The translations under genes and the position numbers were made by a program. From the NCBI RefSeq assembly GCF_016863295.1, contig NZ_BOOP01000018.1, positions 186,001-250,000 on the forward strand: a stretch of DNA of 64,000 nt, read 5' to 3'. Shown here in pieces: positions 52,266-60,765 of the stretch (within the stretch, counting starts at the first letter, position 1; the number at the start of each line of letters is the position of its first letter). The stretch comes from Planotetraspora phitsanulokensis. GTDB lineage: Bacteria; Actinomycetota; Actinomycetes; Streptosporangiales; Streptosporangiaceae. The notes beneath the pieces are model-generated. The model worked only from the letters and a program-made list of their open reading frames with translations. It ran no database searches and was not told the DNA's origin.

Positions 52266-52385
52266 CCCTGCCCGGCGGGCGTGCGGAGGGGTCACGCCCG
52301 CCCCGCAGGTCCCCTCCAGCCGTGGGGCGCGCCTTTCACGAACCTGCGCATGATCACGCCGAGGTGGGGGCGGTAGCCTCGTGTC

Positions 52386-53210
52386 GTGTTGGATCTGATC
52401 ACGGCGACGAGATACGTCACTCCCCTACGTGAGGGCGGCTCACTCCCCGGCGTACTCGAAGCCGACGACCTCGGCACATATGTCGTGAAATTCCGGGGTG
52501 CAGGCCAGGGCCGTCGCGTCCTCGTCGCCGAGATCATCTGCGCCGAGCTGGCACGACGGCTCGGTTTCCTCACTCCCGAGCTCAAGGTGATCGACCTCGA
52601 TCCTCAGCTCGGCGTGCGCGAGCCCGACGAGGAGATCCAGGATCTACTCACCGCCAGCGCCGGCCACAACCTCGCGGTGGACTTCCTCCCCGGCGCACTC
52701 GGTTTCGACCCCCTCGCCTGGGAACCCGACGCCGCCTTCGCCTCGCGGCTGTTGTGGTTCGACGCCCTGATCCACAACGTCGACCGCAGCTGGCGCAACC
52801 CCAACCTGCTGGTCTGGCACGGCGACGTGTGGCTGATCGACCATGGCGCCGCCCTGTGGTTCCACCACAACTGGCCGACCGCCGATCCCCAGCGGCGCTA
52901 CGACGCGAACGACCACGTGCTCGCGCCCTTCGCGACCGAGCTCGCCGCGGCGGACGCCGATCTCAGCGCCCTCGTCACCCGCGAACTGCTCGACGAGGTC
53001 ATCGGGCTGGTCCCCGACGAATGGCTCGACGACGAGCCCGGCTTCGCCGACGCCTCCGCCGTACGGCAGGCCTACGGCGACCACCTGTTCGCCCGGGCGC
53101 AGGGCCCGAGAGGGTGGCTGCCCGACCTCACGGCGTCCCCGCCGGTGCCACGGCGTCAGGAGAGCACCATCGGCGGTTTCTGGCGCGCGACGCGAGGAGG
53201 ACGGGGATGA
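52386..53210 (+). CDS. HipA-like kinase paired with DUF3037 gene
   Basis: A 274-residue HipA-fold kinase-like protein, shorter than true HipA. The Lys of the ATP site is Lys35 (TYVVKFRGAG); the catalytic region is FDALIHNVDRSWRNPN (Asp133, Asn138/Asn140) and the metal-binding motif is IDHG (Asp152). There is no HipB-like antitoxin gene; instead its stop overlaps the start of a DUF3037 gene by four bases. Such pairs recur in actinobacteria and other phyla. Whether it phosphorylates a protein or acts in a toxin-antitoxin-like way is unknown. Confidence 0.87.
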   Translation: MLDLITATRYVTPLREGGSLPGVLEADDLGTYVVKFRGAGQGRRVLVAEIICAELARRLGFLTPELKVIDLDPQLGVREPDEEIQDLLTASAGHNLAVDFLPGALGFDPLAWEPDAAFASRLLWFDALIHNVDRSWRNPNLLVWHGDVWLIDHGAALWFHHNWPTADPQRRYDANDHVLAPFATELAAADADLSALVTRELLDEVIGLVPDEWLDDEPGFADASAVRQAYGDHLFARAQGPRGWLPDLTASPPVPRRQESTIGGFWRATRGGRG

Positions 53211-53593
53211 GCCGCGACGTCTACGAATACGCCGTGATCCGCGTGATGCCCAGCGTCGAGCGCGGGGAGCTGGTCAACGCCGGAGTGATCGTCTACTGCC
53301 AGCCGCGCGGGTATCTCTGCGCCCGCGTCGAGCTCGACGAGGCCCGGCTGCTCTCCCTCTGCGCCACCGTCGACCTCGCCGGCGTACGGCATGCGCTCGC
53401 GGCCTACGAGATCGCCTGCGGCGACGAGGCGGGGCCCCTGCGCAAGGAGTCGCTCGGCAGCCGGTTCCGGTGGCTCACCGCGCCCAAGAGCACGATCGTG
53501 CAGACGGGCCCGGTGCACGCCGGGCTGACCGAGGACCCCGCGGCCGAGCTCGACCACCTCATGGGCCGGCTGGTCAGAACAGCACGGACATGA
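53207..53593 (+). CDS. DUF3037 domain protein
   Basis: A 128-residue protein with the DUF3037 start YEYAVIRVMPSVERGELVNAGVIVYCQPRGYL and the later ESLGSRFRWLTAPKSTIVQTGPVHAGLT. It is soluble and of unknown function. It is translationally coupled to the HipA-like kinase (ATGA overlap), so it is probably its partner or substrate. Its last 20 bases overlap the end of the convergent DUF4081 gene. Confidence 0.88.
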   Translation: MSRDVYEYAVIRVMPSVERGELVNAGVIVYCQPRGYLCARVELDEARLLSLCATVDLAGVRHALAAYEIACGDEAGPLRKESLGSRFRWLTAPKSTIVQTGPVHAGLTEDPAAELDHLMGRLVRTART

Positions 53594-54419
53594 ACGTGTC
53601 GACCTCACGGAAGCCGACCCGCCGGTAGGCCGCCCGGGCCGACAGGTTGTAGTCGTTGACGTAGAGCGTCACAAGGGGCGCGAAGTACTTCAGCGCCTGC
53701 TCGACCACGGTGGCCATGCCCGAGACGGCGTGGCCGCGCCCGCGGAAGTCGGGATGCACCCACACGCCCTGGATCTGGCACGCCTGGGGCGTCACCGCGC
53801 CGATCTCGGCCTTGAACACGACCTGGCCGTCCTCGATCCGGGCGTAGGAGCGGCCGATGCGGATCAGCTCGGCGACCCTCGAGCGGTACAGCGCCCCGCC
53901 GTCGCCGTTGTCCGGAGAGACACCCACCTCCTCGGTGAACATGGCCACGCACGCCGGCAGCAGAACGCCGAAATCCTCGGGCTTGACCCGCCGTACGAGC
54001 GGGTCGGGCTCGACCGCGGGCGCCGAGTCGGTCACCATGACGGGCTGGGCCCACCTGATCGCGCGGGCGCTGCCCCAGTGCGGTTCGAGACGTTCCCACA
54101 ACTGCTCGACGGCGGTGGCGGGCCCGACGATCGAGGAGCAGCGCCTGCCCTGCTTGCGCGCGCGGTCGGCGAAAGCCTGTACGGCCTCCCGGCCGGCGTT
54201 GATCGGCACCAGGTTGGCACCGGCGTAACAGAGGGACACGAGGCCACCGCGCGGCCCGACACCCCACATCTGACCGCCGAGACGCGCGGGGTTCAATCCC
54301 ACGGTTCTGACCCGAGAGGCGACGAAAACGTTGGCGACCGGATCAGCGTCGAGGAGCGCCAGCACCTCTTCGCGATCATTGTCGTCGAGCACGCGCGACG
54401 CCGATGTTCGCAGCATCAC
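53574..54419 (-). CDS. GNAT-family acetyltransferase with DUF4081 domain
   Basis: A 281-residue protein combining an N-terminal DUF4081 domain (about 1-135) with a GNAT domain (VKPEDFGVLLPACVAMFTEEVGV, VWVHPDFRGRGHAVSGMATVVEQAL). It is the neighbour of ispG in many actinobacteria (for example the Rv2867c position in Mycobacterium tuberculosis), so this gene marks the return to conserved order after the accessory stretch. The substrate is unknown. Confidence 0.92.
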   Translation of the reverse strand: MMLRTSASRVLDDNDREEVLALLDADPVANVFVASRVRTVGLNPARLGGQMWGVGPRGGLVSLCYAGANLVPINAGREAVQAFADRARKQGRRCSSIVGPATAVEQLWERLEPHWGSARAIRWAQPVMVTDSAPAVEPDPLVRRVKPEDFGVLLPACVAMFTEEVGVSPDNGDGGALYRSRVAELIRIGRSYARIEDGQVVFKAEIGAVTPQACQIQGVWVHPDFRGRGHAVSGMATVVEQALKYFAPLVTLYVNDYNLSARAAYRRVGFREVDTFMSVLF

Positions 54420-54507
54420 GGCCCCAAGCCTACGCGAGCATCCAGGCTTTTGAAGTTACCGATCAGACACGAACGGCAGCTCACCGCTCATGGACGCCCG
54501 CCGCGGC

Positions 54508-56121
54508 CTACCGGATCGCGACCACTGGCGAGCCCGCAGACAGGCGGCTCACCGGCCGGGGTTCGGGCTGCGCCGGGCAGGCGCCGTCCGTCCGCCTCGC
54601 TCCGCTGCGCTCCGGGGGCAGGCTCGCGTCCCGCAGATAGGCGGCGAGGTGGCGGTCGACGCACGGGTTGCCCGCGAGCGACACACCATGATCTCCGCCC
54701 GCCTCGGTGAGCAGGCGCGCGGTCGGGAAGAGCCGGAGCATGCTCAACGCCCCCTCGTACGGCGTGGCCGCGTCGTGGACCGACTGGATCAGCAGGACGG
54801 GCGGCACGCGCGAGGTCCCCACCTTGGGCGGCGTTCCGCCGCGTTCGGGCCAGAAGGCGCAGGGCAGGTTGTAGACCGCGTTGGGCCAGGCCATGAAGGG
54901 CGCCTTCTCGCTGGCCGCCTCGGCGTCCGCACGCCACCGCTCCCAGCTCCGCGGCCAAGCGGAGTCACGGCACTGGACGCCCAGATAGACGGCGTAGGAG
55001 TTCTCCTCCTTCGCGTCCACCTCCGAATCACTGTGGTACAGCGCCACCAGGCCCGTGACGTCGCCCTTGAGGACGTAGTCGGAGAACGCCTGGGCGAGCC
55101 TCGGCCACAACCTGCTGGAATAGCCGCCCGCCGTGTAGATGTCGTCCAGTTCGCTGGACCCGACGACGCCTCCGGCCGGCCGCGCGTGGAGCCGGGCTCG
55201 CATGGCGTACCAGGCGAAGCTCACCGCCGCCTGCGAGTGGCCCAGGCGGTACACGCTCTCGTTGCGCGCCACCCAGGACAGGAACTCCTTGTGCCGCCGG
55301 TCGAAGCTGTAGTCCTGGGCGATGTTCGTGTCGTACCAGTCCCCCGAGGGGTCGACCACGCTGTCGAGCACCAGCCGGCGGACCCGCTGCGGGAACAGCG
55401 TCGCGTAGACGGCCCCCAGGTACGTGCCGTACGAGTAGCCCAGGTAGCTGATCTTGTCCTCGCCCAGGGCAACCCGGATCGAGTCCATGTCCCGCGCGGT
55501 GTTCTCGGTCGTGAGGTACGGCAGGAACCAGGCGTACCGGTTGCCGCAGCCCTGCGCGTACTCCCGCGCCCGGGCGACCAGCGCGTCCTCGTCGGCCTTG
55601 ACGCGCGGGATGTTGTCCGCGCGCGGCGGGGCGTAGAAGCGCGCGGGATCGACGCAGCTGAGCGCGGGCTCGCTCGCCCCCACGCCCCGGGGGTCGAAGC
55701 CGATCACGTCGAATCTCGCGGCCACGTCCTTCGGCAGGGTGGCCGCCACGTATCTCGCCAGCGACCGGCCGGACGCGCCCGGCCCGCCGGGGTTGACCAG
55801 CAGCACGCCGAGATGGCCGGCGTCACGGCCGGCCGTACCCCTGACCCGGGTGATGGCCAGGGAGATCTGCTGGCCGAGCGGCTCGGAGTGGTCGAGCGGC
55901 ACCCGCACCCGCGCGCACTCCATCGCACCGGCCGGCGGCTCCGAGCGCGGGAGCGGTTGCGGCACCGAGTCCAGGGCCGTGCCCAGCGGCGACGTTCCGC
56001 CCCGGTCGCACGGCCCCCAGGCGATCTCCCGGGCGCGCGCGGCCTGCGCCCCGTCCGGCCCGACCCCGAGCACGGCACCCAGCATCGCGACACCCGCGAC
56101 CAACCCGACGACCCGCTTCAC
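54508..56121 (-). CDS. Secreted alpha/beta-hydrolase, tripeptidyl aminopeptidase (TAP/SlpD) type
   Basis: A 537-residue exported serine peptidase. The signal peptide is VKRVVGLVAGVAMLGAVLGV with cleavage near AQA. The catalytic triad is Ser in YLGYSYGTYLG, Asp in IQSVHDAATPYEGA and His in GGDHGVS, with the TAP-type C-terminal domain (NPCVDRHLAAYL). Oxyanion residues are in LLVNPGGPGASG. GTG 56119-56121 is favoured by GGGAG seven bases upstream; an ATG at 56142 would add seven residues. It would trim peptides outside the cell. Confidence 0.88.
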   Translation of the reverse strand: MKRVVGLVAGVAMLGAVLGVGPDGAQAARAREIAWGPCDRGGTSPLGTALDSVPQPLPRSEPPAGAMECARVRVPLDHSEPLGQQISLAITRVRGTAGRDAGHLGVLLVNPGGPGASGRSLARYVAATLPKDVAARFDVIGFDPRGVGASEPALSCVDPARFYAPPRADNIPRVKADEDALVARAREYAQGCGNRYAWFLPYLTTENTARDMDSIRVALGEDKISYLGYSYGTYLGAVYATLFPQRVRRLVLDSVVDPSGDWYDTNIAQDYSFDRRHKEFLSWVARNESVYRLGHSQAAVSFAWYAMRARLHARPAGGVVGSSELDDIYTAGGYSSRLWPRLAQAFSDYVLKGDVTGLVALYHSDSEVDAKEENSYAVYLGVQCRDSAWPRSWERWRADAEAASEKAPFMAWPNAVYNLPCAFWPERGGTPPKVGTSRVPPVLLIQSVHDAATPYEGALSMLRLFPTARLLTEAGGDHGVSLAGNPCVDRHLAAYLRDASLPPERSGARRTDGACPAQPEPRPVSRLSAGSPVVAIR

Positions 56122-56237
56122 CGGCACGCTCCCTCTGCTCATACGGCAGAGGCCAGCTTCCCGGAAGTGATCGGACGGCTACCCCGCGCACACAAGAACG
56201 GTTGACACGATGTAGCCAAGCGGTTGCGTACTGTAAA

Positions 56238-57401
56238 TCAGCGGACGACGACCTCGGGTCCCGGGGCGTCTTCGTCGAGGTCCACCTCGACGCCCATCTC
56301 CTCGGCCAGGCGCAGGGCCTCCTCGATGAGCGTCTCGACGATCTGCGACTCGGGGACGGTCTTGATGACCTCGCCCTTCACGAAGATCTGGCCCTTGCCG
56401 TTGCCGGAGGCGACTCCGAGGTCGGCCTCCCTGGCCTCGCCGGGCCCGTTGACGACGCATCCCATGACGGCGACCCGGAGCGGCACCTTGAGCCCCTCGA
56501 GTCCGGCCTGGACCTGCTCGGCGAGCGTGTAGACGTCGACCTGGGCCCGGCCGCAGGAGGGGCAGGAGACGATCTCCAGGCCGCGCTGGCGCAGGTTGAA
56601 CGACTCCAGGATCTGGATGCCCACCTTCACCTCCTCGACCGGAGGCGCGGACAGCGAGACGCGGATGGTGTCGCCGATCCCCTCCGCGAGCAGCGCGCCG
56701 AACGCGACGGCCGACTTGATGGTGCCCTGGAAGGCCGGCCCGGCCTCGGTCACGCCGAGGTGCAGCGGGTAGTCGCAGCGCTGGGCCAGCAGGCGGTAGG
56801 CCTGGACCATCACGACCGGGTCGTTGTGCTTCACCGAGATCTTGATGTCGCGGAAGCCGTGCTCCTCGAACAGCGAGCACTCCCACAGCGCCGACTCGAC
56901 CAGCGCCTCAGGGGTGGCCTTGCCGTACTTCTGGAGCAGGCGGGGGTCGAGCGAGCCGGCGTTGACGCCGATCCTGATCGGGGTGCCGGCGTCCTGCGCG
57001 GCCCGGGCGATCTCGCCGACCTTGTCGTCGAACTTCTTGATGTTGCCGGGATTGACCCGGACCGCCGCGCAGCCGGCGTCGATGGCCGCGAAGACGTATT
57101 TCGGCTGGAAGTGGATGTCCGCGATGACCGGGATCTGCGACTTCTTCGCGATCATGGGAAGCGCGTCCGCGTCGTCCTGCGAAGGGACGGCGACCCGCAC
57201 GATCTGGCAGCCCGACGCGGTGAGCTCGGCGATCTGCTGCAGCGTCGCGTTGACGTCGGAGGTCAGCGTGGTGGTCATCGACTGCACCGAGACCGGCGCG
57301 TCACCACCGACCGGAACCGAACCGACCATGATCTGCCGGGACACCCTCCTCGAAGCGATCGGCTGGGATCTAACCGAAGGAATGCCGAGATCAACAGACA
57401 T
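56238..57401 (-). CDS. ispG: 4-hydroxy-3-methylbut-2-enyl diphosphate synthase (IspG/GcpE)
   Basis: Penultimate enzyme of the MEP isoprenoid pathway, an iron-sulfur protein that converts MEcPP to HMBPP. The 387 residues match the family: start [25 protein letters not shown], barrel motif [19 protein letters not shown], and the cluster ligands in SCPSCGR and [11 protein letters not shown]. Its pathway partner dxr lies 2 kb further right. Two unrelated genes and no site-2 protease lie between them. Confidence 0.97.
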   Translation of the reverse strand: MSVDLGIPSVRSQPIASRRVSRQIMVGSVPVGGDAPVSVQSMTTTLTSDVNATLQQIAELTASGCQIVRVAVPSQDDADALPMIAKKSQIPVIADIHFQPKYVFAAIDAGCAAVRVNPGNIKKFDDKVGEIARAAQDAGTPIRIGVNAGSLDPRLLQKYGKATPEALVESALWECSLFEEHGFRDIKISVKHNDPVVMVQAYRLLAQRCDYPLHLGVTEAGPAFQGTIKSAVAFGALLAEGIGDTIRVSLSAPPVEEVKVGIQILESFNLRQRGLEIVSCPSCGRAQVDVYTLAEQVQAGLEGLKVPLRVAVMGCVVNGPGEAREADLGVASGNGKGQIFVKGEVIKTVPESQIVETLIEEALRLAEEMGVEVDLDEDAPGPEVVVR

Positions 57402-57709
57402 TTCAGTCCCTTTTGCGCTGGCTATCGGGCGACGTCATCAGTTTAGGCAATCCAGCGGGCGCGCTGAGCGGCAGCCGGGCGTCACAGGCTGAAGGTTTCA
57501 TCGCCGTTCACCCTCCCATCCCACCTGACCTGGGCGGACGTCCCCCAGGGGTCTGCCCCTGGCACCCCCGGTTCCTTCGCCCGGAGGCAGTCGACATCAA
57601 GATCCGGAACGCGTGAGCGCCCGCCTGACCGACTCCCGGAGCCCGGCATGAACGGCATGGAGCGGCCTGGAGGCCCCGCGGTCCCCCCGTGAGCCCGCCT
57701 CGGTCCCGT
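57402..57709. other. Intergenic region upstream of ispG
   Basis: About 308 bases between ispG and the TetR gene with no supported gene. It should carry the ispG promoter. A hairpin-forming CCAGGGG-TCTG-CCCCTGG element is the only structure I see. Confidence 0.5.
57545..57562. repeat. CCAGGGG-TCTG-CCCCTGG hairpin, possible dispersed element
   Basis: A perfect 7-base stem with a 4-base loop, flanked by C-runs. Sequences of the form 'cccccaggggtctgcccctgg' recur in intergenic DNA of many actinomycete genomes, so this may be a copy of a dispersed repeat and not a terminator. That recollection needs a genome count. Confidence 0.5.
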
Positions 57710-58315
57710 TCAGCTCGGCCGGGCTCGAAGCCCTTCGCACACCACGGCGACGAGCCGGCTCAGCGCGGCGCCATGGCTGTCGTCGACGTCGCGTGAAAGG
57801 CAGCCCGCCATGAGGGCCTTCACGTCCGGATAGGTGATGTCGGCCCGTACCGCGCCCGCCTCCTGCGCACGGGCGAGCATGGCGCGCAGCCGGCCTGACA
57901 CGTCGTAGCCGGCGTCGGCGGCGGCGGTCTCCACGTCGTAGCCGGCGCCGGCCAGGGCTTCGGCCAGGCCACGATGCGGCGCACCCTCGTGGACCAGCGT
58001 GGAGAAGAAGGTGAAGAAGGCCGTTCCGGCGTCGTGGCTTTCGGCGAGCTCGTCCGCTCTGCCGCTGAGCTGCTCCAAGCGGTCGAGCAGGATCGCCGCG
58101 AACAACTCCTCCTTCGTGGGGAAGTGGCGGCTGACGGTGCCGGTGCCCACGCCCGCACGGCGTGCGATCTCATGTACCGGCACGGACAGTCCCTCTGCCG
58201 CGAAGACCTCGGCCGCCACCTGCAGCACCCGAGCACGATTGCGCCGGGCGTCGGCGCGCAACGCCCTCCCGGGCTTCTGACCGCCGGCGTCGGTCGCGGT
58301 CGGCTTTTTCGCCAT
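57710..58315 (-). CDS. TetR-family regulator
   Basis: A 201-residue TetR protein. The HTH is RRNRARVLQVAAEVFAAEGLSVPVHEIARRAGVGTGTVSRHFPTKEELFAAIL, of the type common in regulators divergent from SDR genes. Two 16-base palindromes 30 bases apart lie between it and the SDR gene, on which it most likely acts. It sits where a site-2 protease gene is usually found in related genomes. Confidence 0.92.
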   Translation of the reverse strand: MAKKPTATDAGGQKPGRALRADARRNRARVLQVAAEVFAAEGLSVPVHEIARRAGVGTGTVSRHFPTKEELFAAILLDRLEQLSGRADELAESHDAGTAFFTFFSTLVHEGAPHRGLAEALAGAGYDVETAAADAGYDVSGRLRAMLARAQEAGAVRADITYPDVKALMAGCLSRDVDDSHGAALSRLVAVVCEGLRARPS

Positions 58316-58348
58316 CGCGGAGCCGTGCCCCCTCTCACCGTAGACAAC

Positions 58349-58364
58349 CGGGATGACCGTCCCG
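58349..58364. promoter_or_regulatory. TetR operator copy 1
   Basis: CGGGATG-AC-CGTCCCG is a 7-2-7 inverted repeat with one mismatch, 33 bases upstream of the TetR start codon. A perfect copy lies 30 bases further right. Confidence 0.7.
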
Positions 58365-58378
58365 TATATTCACATAAG

Positions 58379-58394
58379 CGGGACGACCGTCCCG
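58379..58394. promoter_or_regulatory. TetR operator copy 2
   Basis: CGGGACG-AC-CGTCCCG is a perfect 7-2-7 inverted repeat, 24 bases before the SDR start. The 30-base spacing from the first copy is close to three helical turns, which would put two dimers on the same face of the DNA. Confidence 0.78.
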
Positions 58395-58418
58395 ATTCTA
58401 CCCGGATCGGAGCATCGG

Positions 58419-59384
58419 ATGACCCTGAGCACAAGGCGGCGCTGGACGTCCGCCGACGTACCCGACCAACGAGGACGCACGGCCGTGATCACCGGCGCGA
58501 ACACCGGGGTCGGCTTCGAGACGGCCAAGCTGCTCGCCGAGCACGGCGCCACAGTGATCCTGGCCTGCCGGAACGCCGACAAGGCGGCGGCCGCCGCGGA
58601 CCGCATCACCGCCTCGGCGCCGGATTCGACGGTCCGCACGCTGCAACTCGACCTTGCGTCACTGGCCTCCGTCCGGGGCGCCGCCGAACAACTCCGGGCC
58701 GACCACCCCCGGCTCGACCTGCTCATCAACAACGCCGGCGGGGTCAGGCCGCGGCACGCGGTCACCGAGGACGGCTTCGAGTCGACCTTCGCGACCAACC
58801 ACCTCGGCCCGTTCGCGTTCACCGGGCTGGTCCTGGACCGGCTGCTGACCGTACCCGGGTCCCGGGTCGTCACGGTGAGCAGCATCGGGCACCGGCGCGG
58901 CACCGTCGACTTCGAAGACCTGCACTTCACACGCGGGTACCGGTACACGCACGCGTACTTCCAGTCCAAGCTGGCGAACCTCATGTTCACCTACGAACTG
59001 CACCGGCGGCTTGCCTCGGCCGGTGTGCCGACCGTCGCGGTGGCCGCCCATCCCGGCAACGCGCGCACCGAGTTCGGTCGCGAGATGCCCCTCCCGGTCA
59101 GAGTCATGATGCGTCCCCAGCTTCGAATGCTCACCTGGTGGCTGATGCAGAGTCCGCAGGTGGCGGCGTTGGCCGCCGTTCGCGCCGCGGTCGACCCGGG
59201 CGTGCGCGGCGGCGAATATTACGGCCCGCCGGGCCGAGCTCAGTTCACCGGACACCCCGCCCGCGTCCAGTCGAGCGCCCGCTCCCACGACACCGCGGCC
59301 CAACGCCGCCTGTGGCAGGAGTCCGAACGGCTGACCGGCGTCACCTACACCGTCGGGGAACCGGCACCTGTCACACCGTCCTGA
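58419..59384 (+). CDS. Short-chain dehydrogenase (retinol-dehydrogenase-like)
   Basis: A 321-residue SDR with cofactor motif TGANTGVGFETAKLL, NNAGG in LLINNAGGV, active Ser in VVTVSSIGHRRG, and a Y-QSK pair in YFQSKLANLMF. Proteins of this kind (WW-oxidoreductase/retinol-dehydrogenase-like) act on steroids, retinoids and other lipophilic alcohols. ATG 58419 has GGAG six bases upstream; an earlier ATG at 58353 lies within an operator and is less likely. The divergent TetR gene is its regulator. Confidence 0.92.
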   Translation: MTLSTRRRWTSADVPDQRGRTAVITGANTGVGFETAKLLAEHGATVILACRNADKAAAAADRITASAPDSTVRTLQLDLASLASVRGAAEQLRADHPRLDLLINNAGGVRPRHAVTEDGFESTFATNHLGPFAFTGLVLDRLLTVPGSRVVTVSSIGHRRGTVDFEDLHFTRGYRYTHAYFQSKLANLMFTYELHRRLASAGVPTVAVAAHPGNARTEFGREMPLPVRVMMRPQLRMLTWWLMQSPQVAALAAVRAAVDPGVRGGEYYGPPGRAQFTGHPARVQSSARSHDTAAQRRLWQESERLTGVTYTVGEPAPVTPS

Positions 59385-59468
59385 GCGGTCCCGGCCGCTG
59401 TTTCCTCCCGGATCACGCTCGCGGCCGATCGACGGCGAGGGCCACGGAGCAAGCCGGCGCGCGCCCCG

Positions 59469-60653
59469 TCAGCCGGGCTGGGCGGTCAGTTCGGCGGCCC
59501 GCGTCCTGGCCCAGGAATCGGCCGCGAGGACCTCCTCGACCGACGACGCGGGACCGGCGGAATGCTCGGCCACGACCCGCTCCACGGTGTCGACGATGCC
59601 GAGGAACGGCAGGCCCGACTTGAGGAAGGCCTCCACGCACACCTCGTTGGCCGCGTTGTAGACCGCGGGAGCCGTACCGCCCACGGTGCCGACGTGGCGG
59701 GCCAGCGCGACCGAGGGGAACGCCTCGTCGTCGAGCGGATCGAAGGTCCAGGTGTGGGCCGTCGTCCAGTCGACCGCCGGGCTCGCATCGGGCACACGCT
59801 CGGGGAAGCCCAGAGCCAGGGAGATCGGCAGCCGCATGTCCGGCGGGCTCGCCTGCGCGATCGTCGAGCCGTCGGTGAACTCCACCATCGAGTGGATCAT
59901 CGACTGCGGGTGGACCACGACCTCGATCCGGTCGAAGCCGATGTCGAACAGCAGGTGCGCCTCGATGACCTCGAGCCCCTTGTTGACCAGGGTGGCCGAG
60001 TTCACGGTGATCACCGGGCCCATGCTCCACGTCGGGTGGTTGAGCGCCATCTCCGGCGTCACGTCGCGCAGTTCCGCCCGCGTCCTGCCGCGGAACGGGC
60101 CCCCGCTCGCCGTCACGATCAGGCGCCGTACGGCTTTCGCCTCGGCTCCGGACGGGCCCGCCGCCCACAGGCACTGAGCCAGGGCCGAGTGCTCGGAGTC
60201 GACGGGCAGCAGCCGGCCCGGAGCCGCCAGGCGCTTCACCAGCGGCCCGCCGATAATCAGGGATTCCTTGTTGGCGAGGGCGAGCACCCGCCCCGCCTCG
60301 AGCGCCGCGAGCGTGGAGGTCAGCCCGAGCGCCCCGGTGATCCCGTTCAGCACGACGTCGCAGGGCCAGGCGGCGAGCTCGGCCACGCCCTCGGGACCGG
60401 CGAGGATCTTGGGCCGGGCGCCGTGCGCCGCGAGCGCCTCCGCCAGCGCCGGTACGGCTCCCGCGTCCGCGACGGCCACCGCCTCGACGCCGTACGCGGC
60501 GGCCTGGCGGGCGAGAAGATCCACCCTGCCGCCGCCGGCCGCGAGTCCCACCACCCGGAACCGGTCCGTCGCGCGGGCCACCACATCGAGTGCCTGAGTG
60601 CCGATGGAGCCCGTCGAGCCGAGCACCACGATCGACCGGGATTGGGAAGTCAC
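59469..60653 (-). CDS. dxr: 1-deoxy-D-xylulose 5-phosphate reductoisomerase
   Basis: Second enzyme of the MEP pathway; makes MEP from DXP with NADPH. The 394 residues include the NADPH motif [16 protein letters not shown], the NKES segment ([13 protein letters not shown]), the metal-binding DSEHSA and the flexible substrate loop TASGGPFRG to NHPTWSMG. The start is GTG 60651-60653; longer frames run into the promoter of the divergent protease gene. It is separated from ispG by a TetR/SDR pair. Confidence 0.96.
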   Translation of the reverse strand: MTSQSRSIVVLGSTGSIGTQALDVVARATDRFRVVGLAAGGGRVDLLARQAAAYGVEAVAVADAGAVPALAEALAAHGARPKILAGPEGVAELAAWPCDVVLNGITGALGLTSTLAALEAGRVLALANKESLIIGGPLVKRLAAPGRLLPVDSEHSALAQCLWAAGPSGAEAKAVRRLIVTASGGPFRGRTRAELRDVTPEMALNHPTWSMGPVITVNSATLVNKGLEVIEAHLLFDIGFDRIEVVVHPQSMIHSMVEFTDGSTIAQASPPDMRLPISLALGFPERVPDASPAVDWTTAHTWTFDPLDDEAFPSVALARHVGTVGGTAPAVYNAANEVCVEAFLKSGLPFLGIVDTVERVVAEHSAGPASSVEEVLAADSWARTRAAELTAQPG

Positions 60654-60765
60654 CGTCCCATTGTCCCCGAGGAGCGGGACGTCCACTGCACGCTCGGAGC
60701 CCGGCAGTGCGGGATTTACCGAAAGTAGTCGCACGGGCACTGTTGGTGGTCCAGACTCGGGTGCC

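Noticed and set aside
56202-56234. Plus-strand TTGACA promoter in the ispG/peptidase gap
   Set aside because: TTGACA at 56202 has no well-spaced -10 and no gene follows on that strand.
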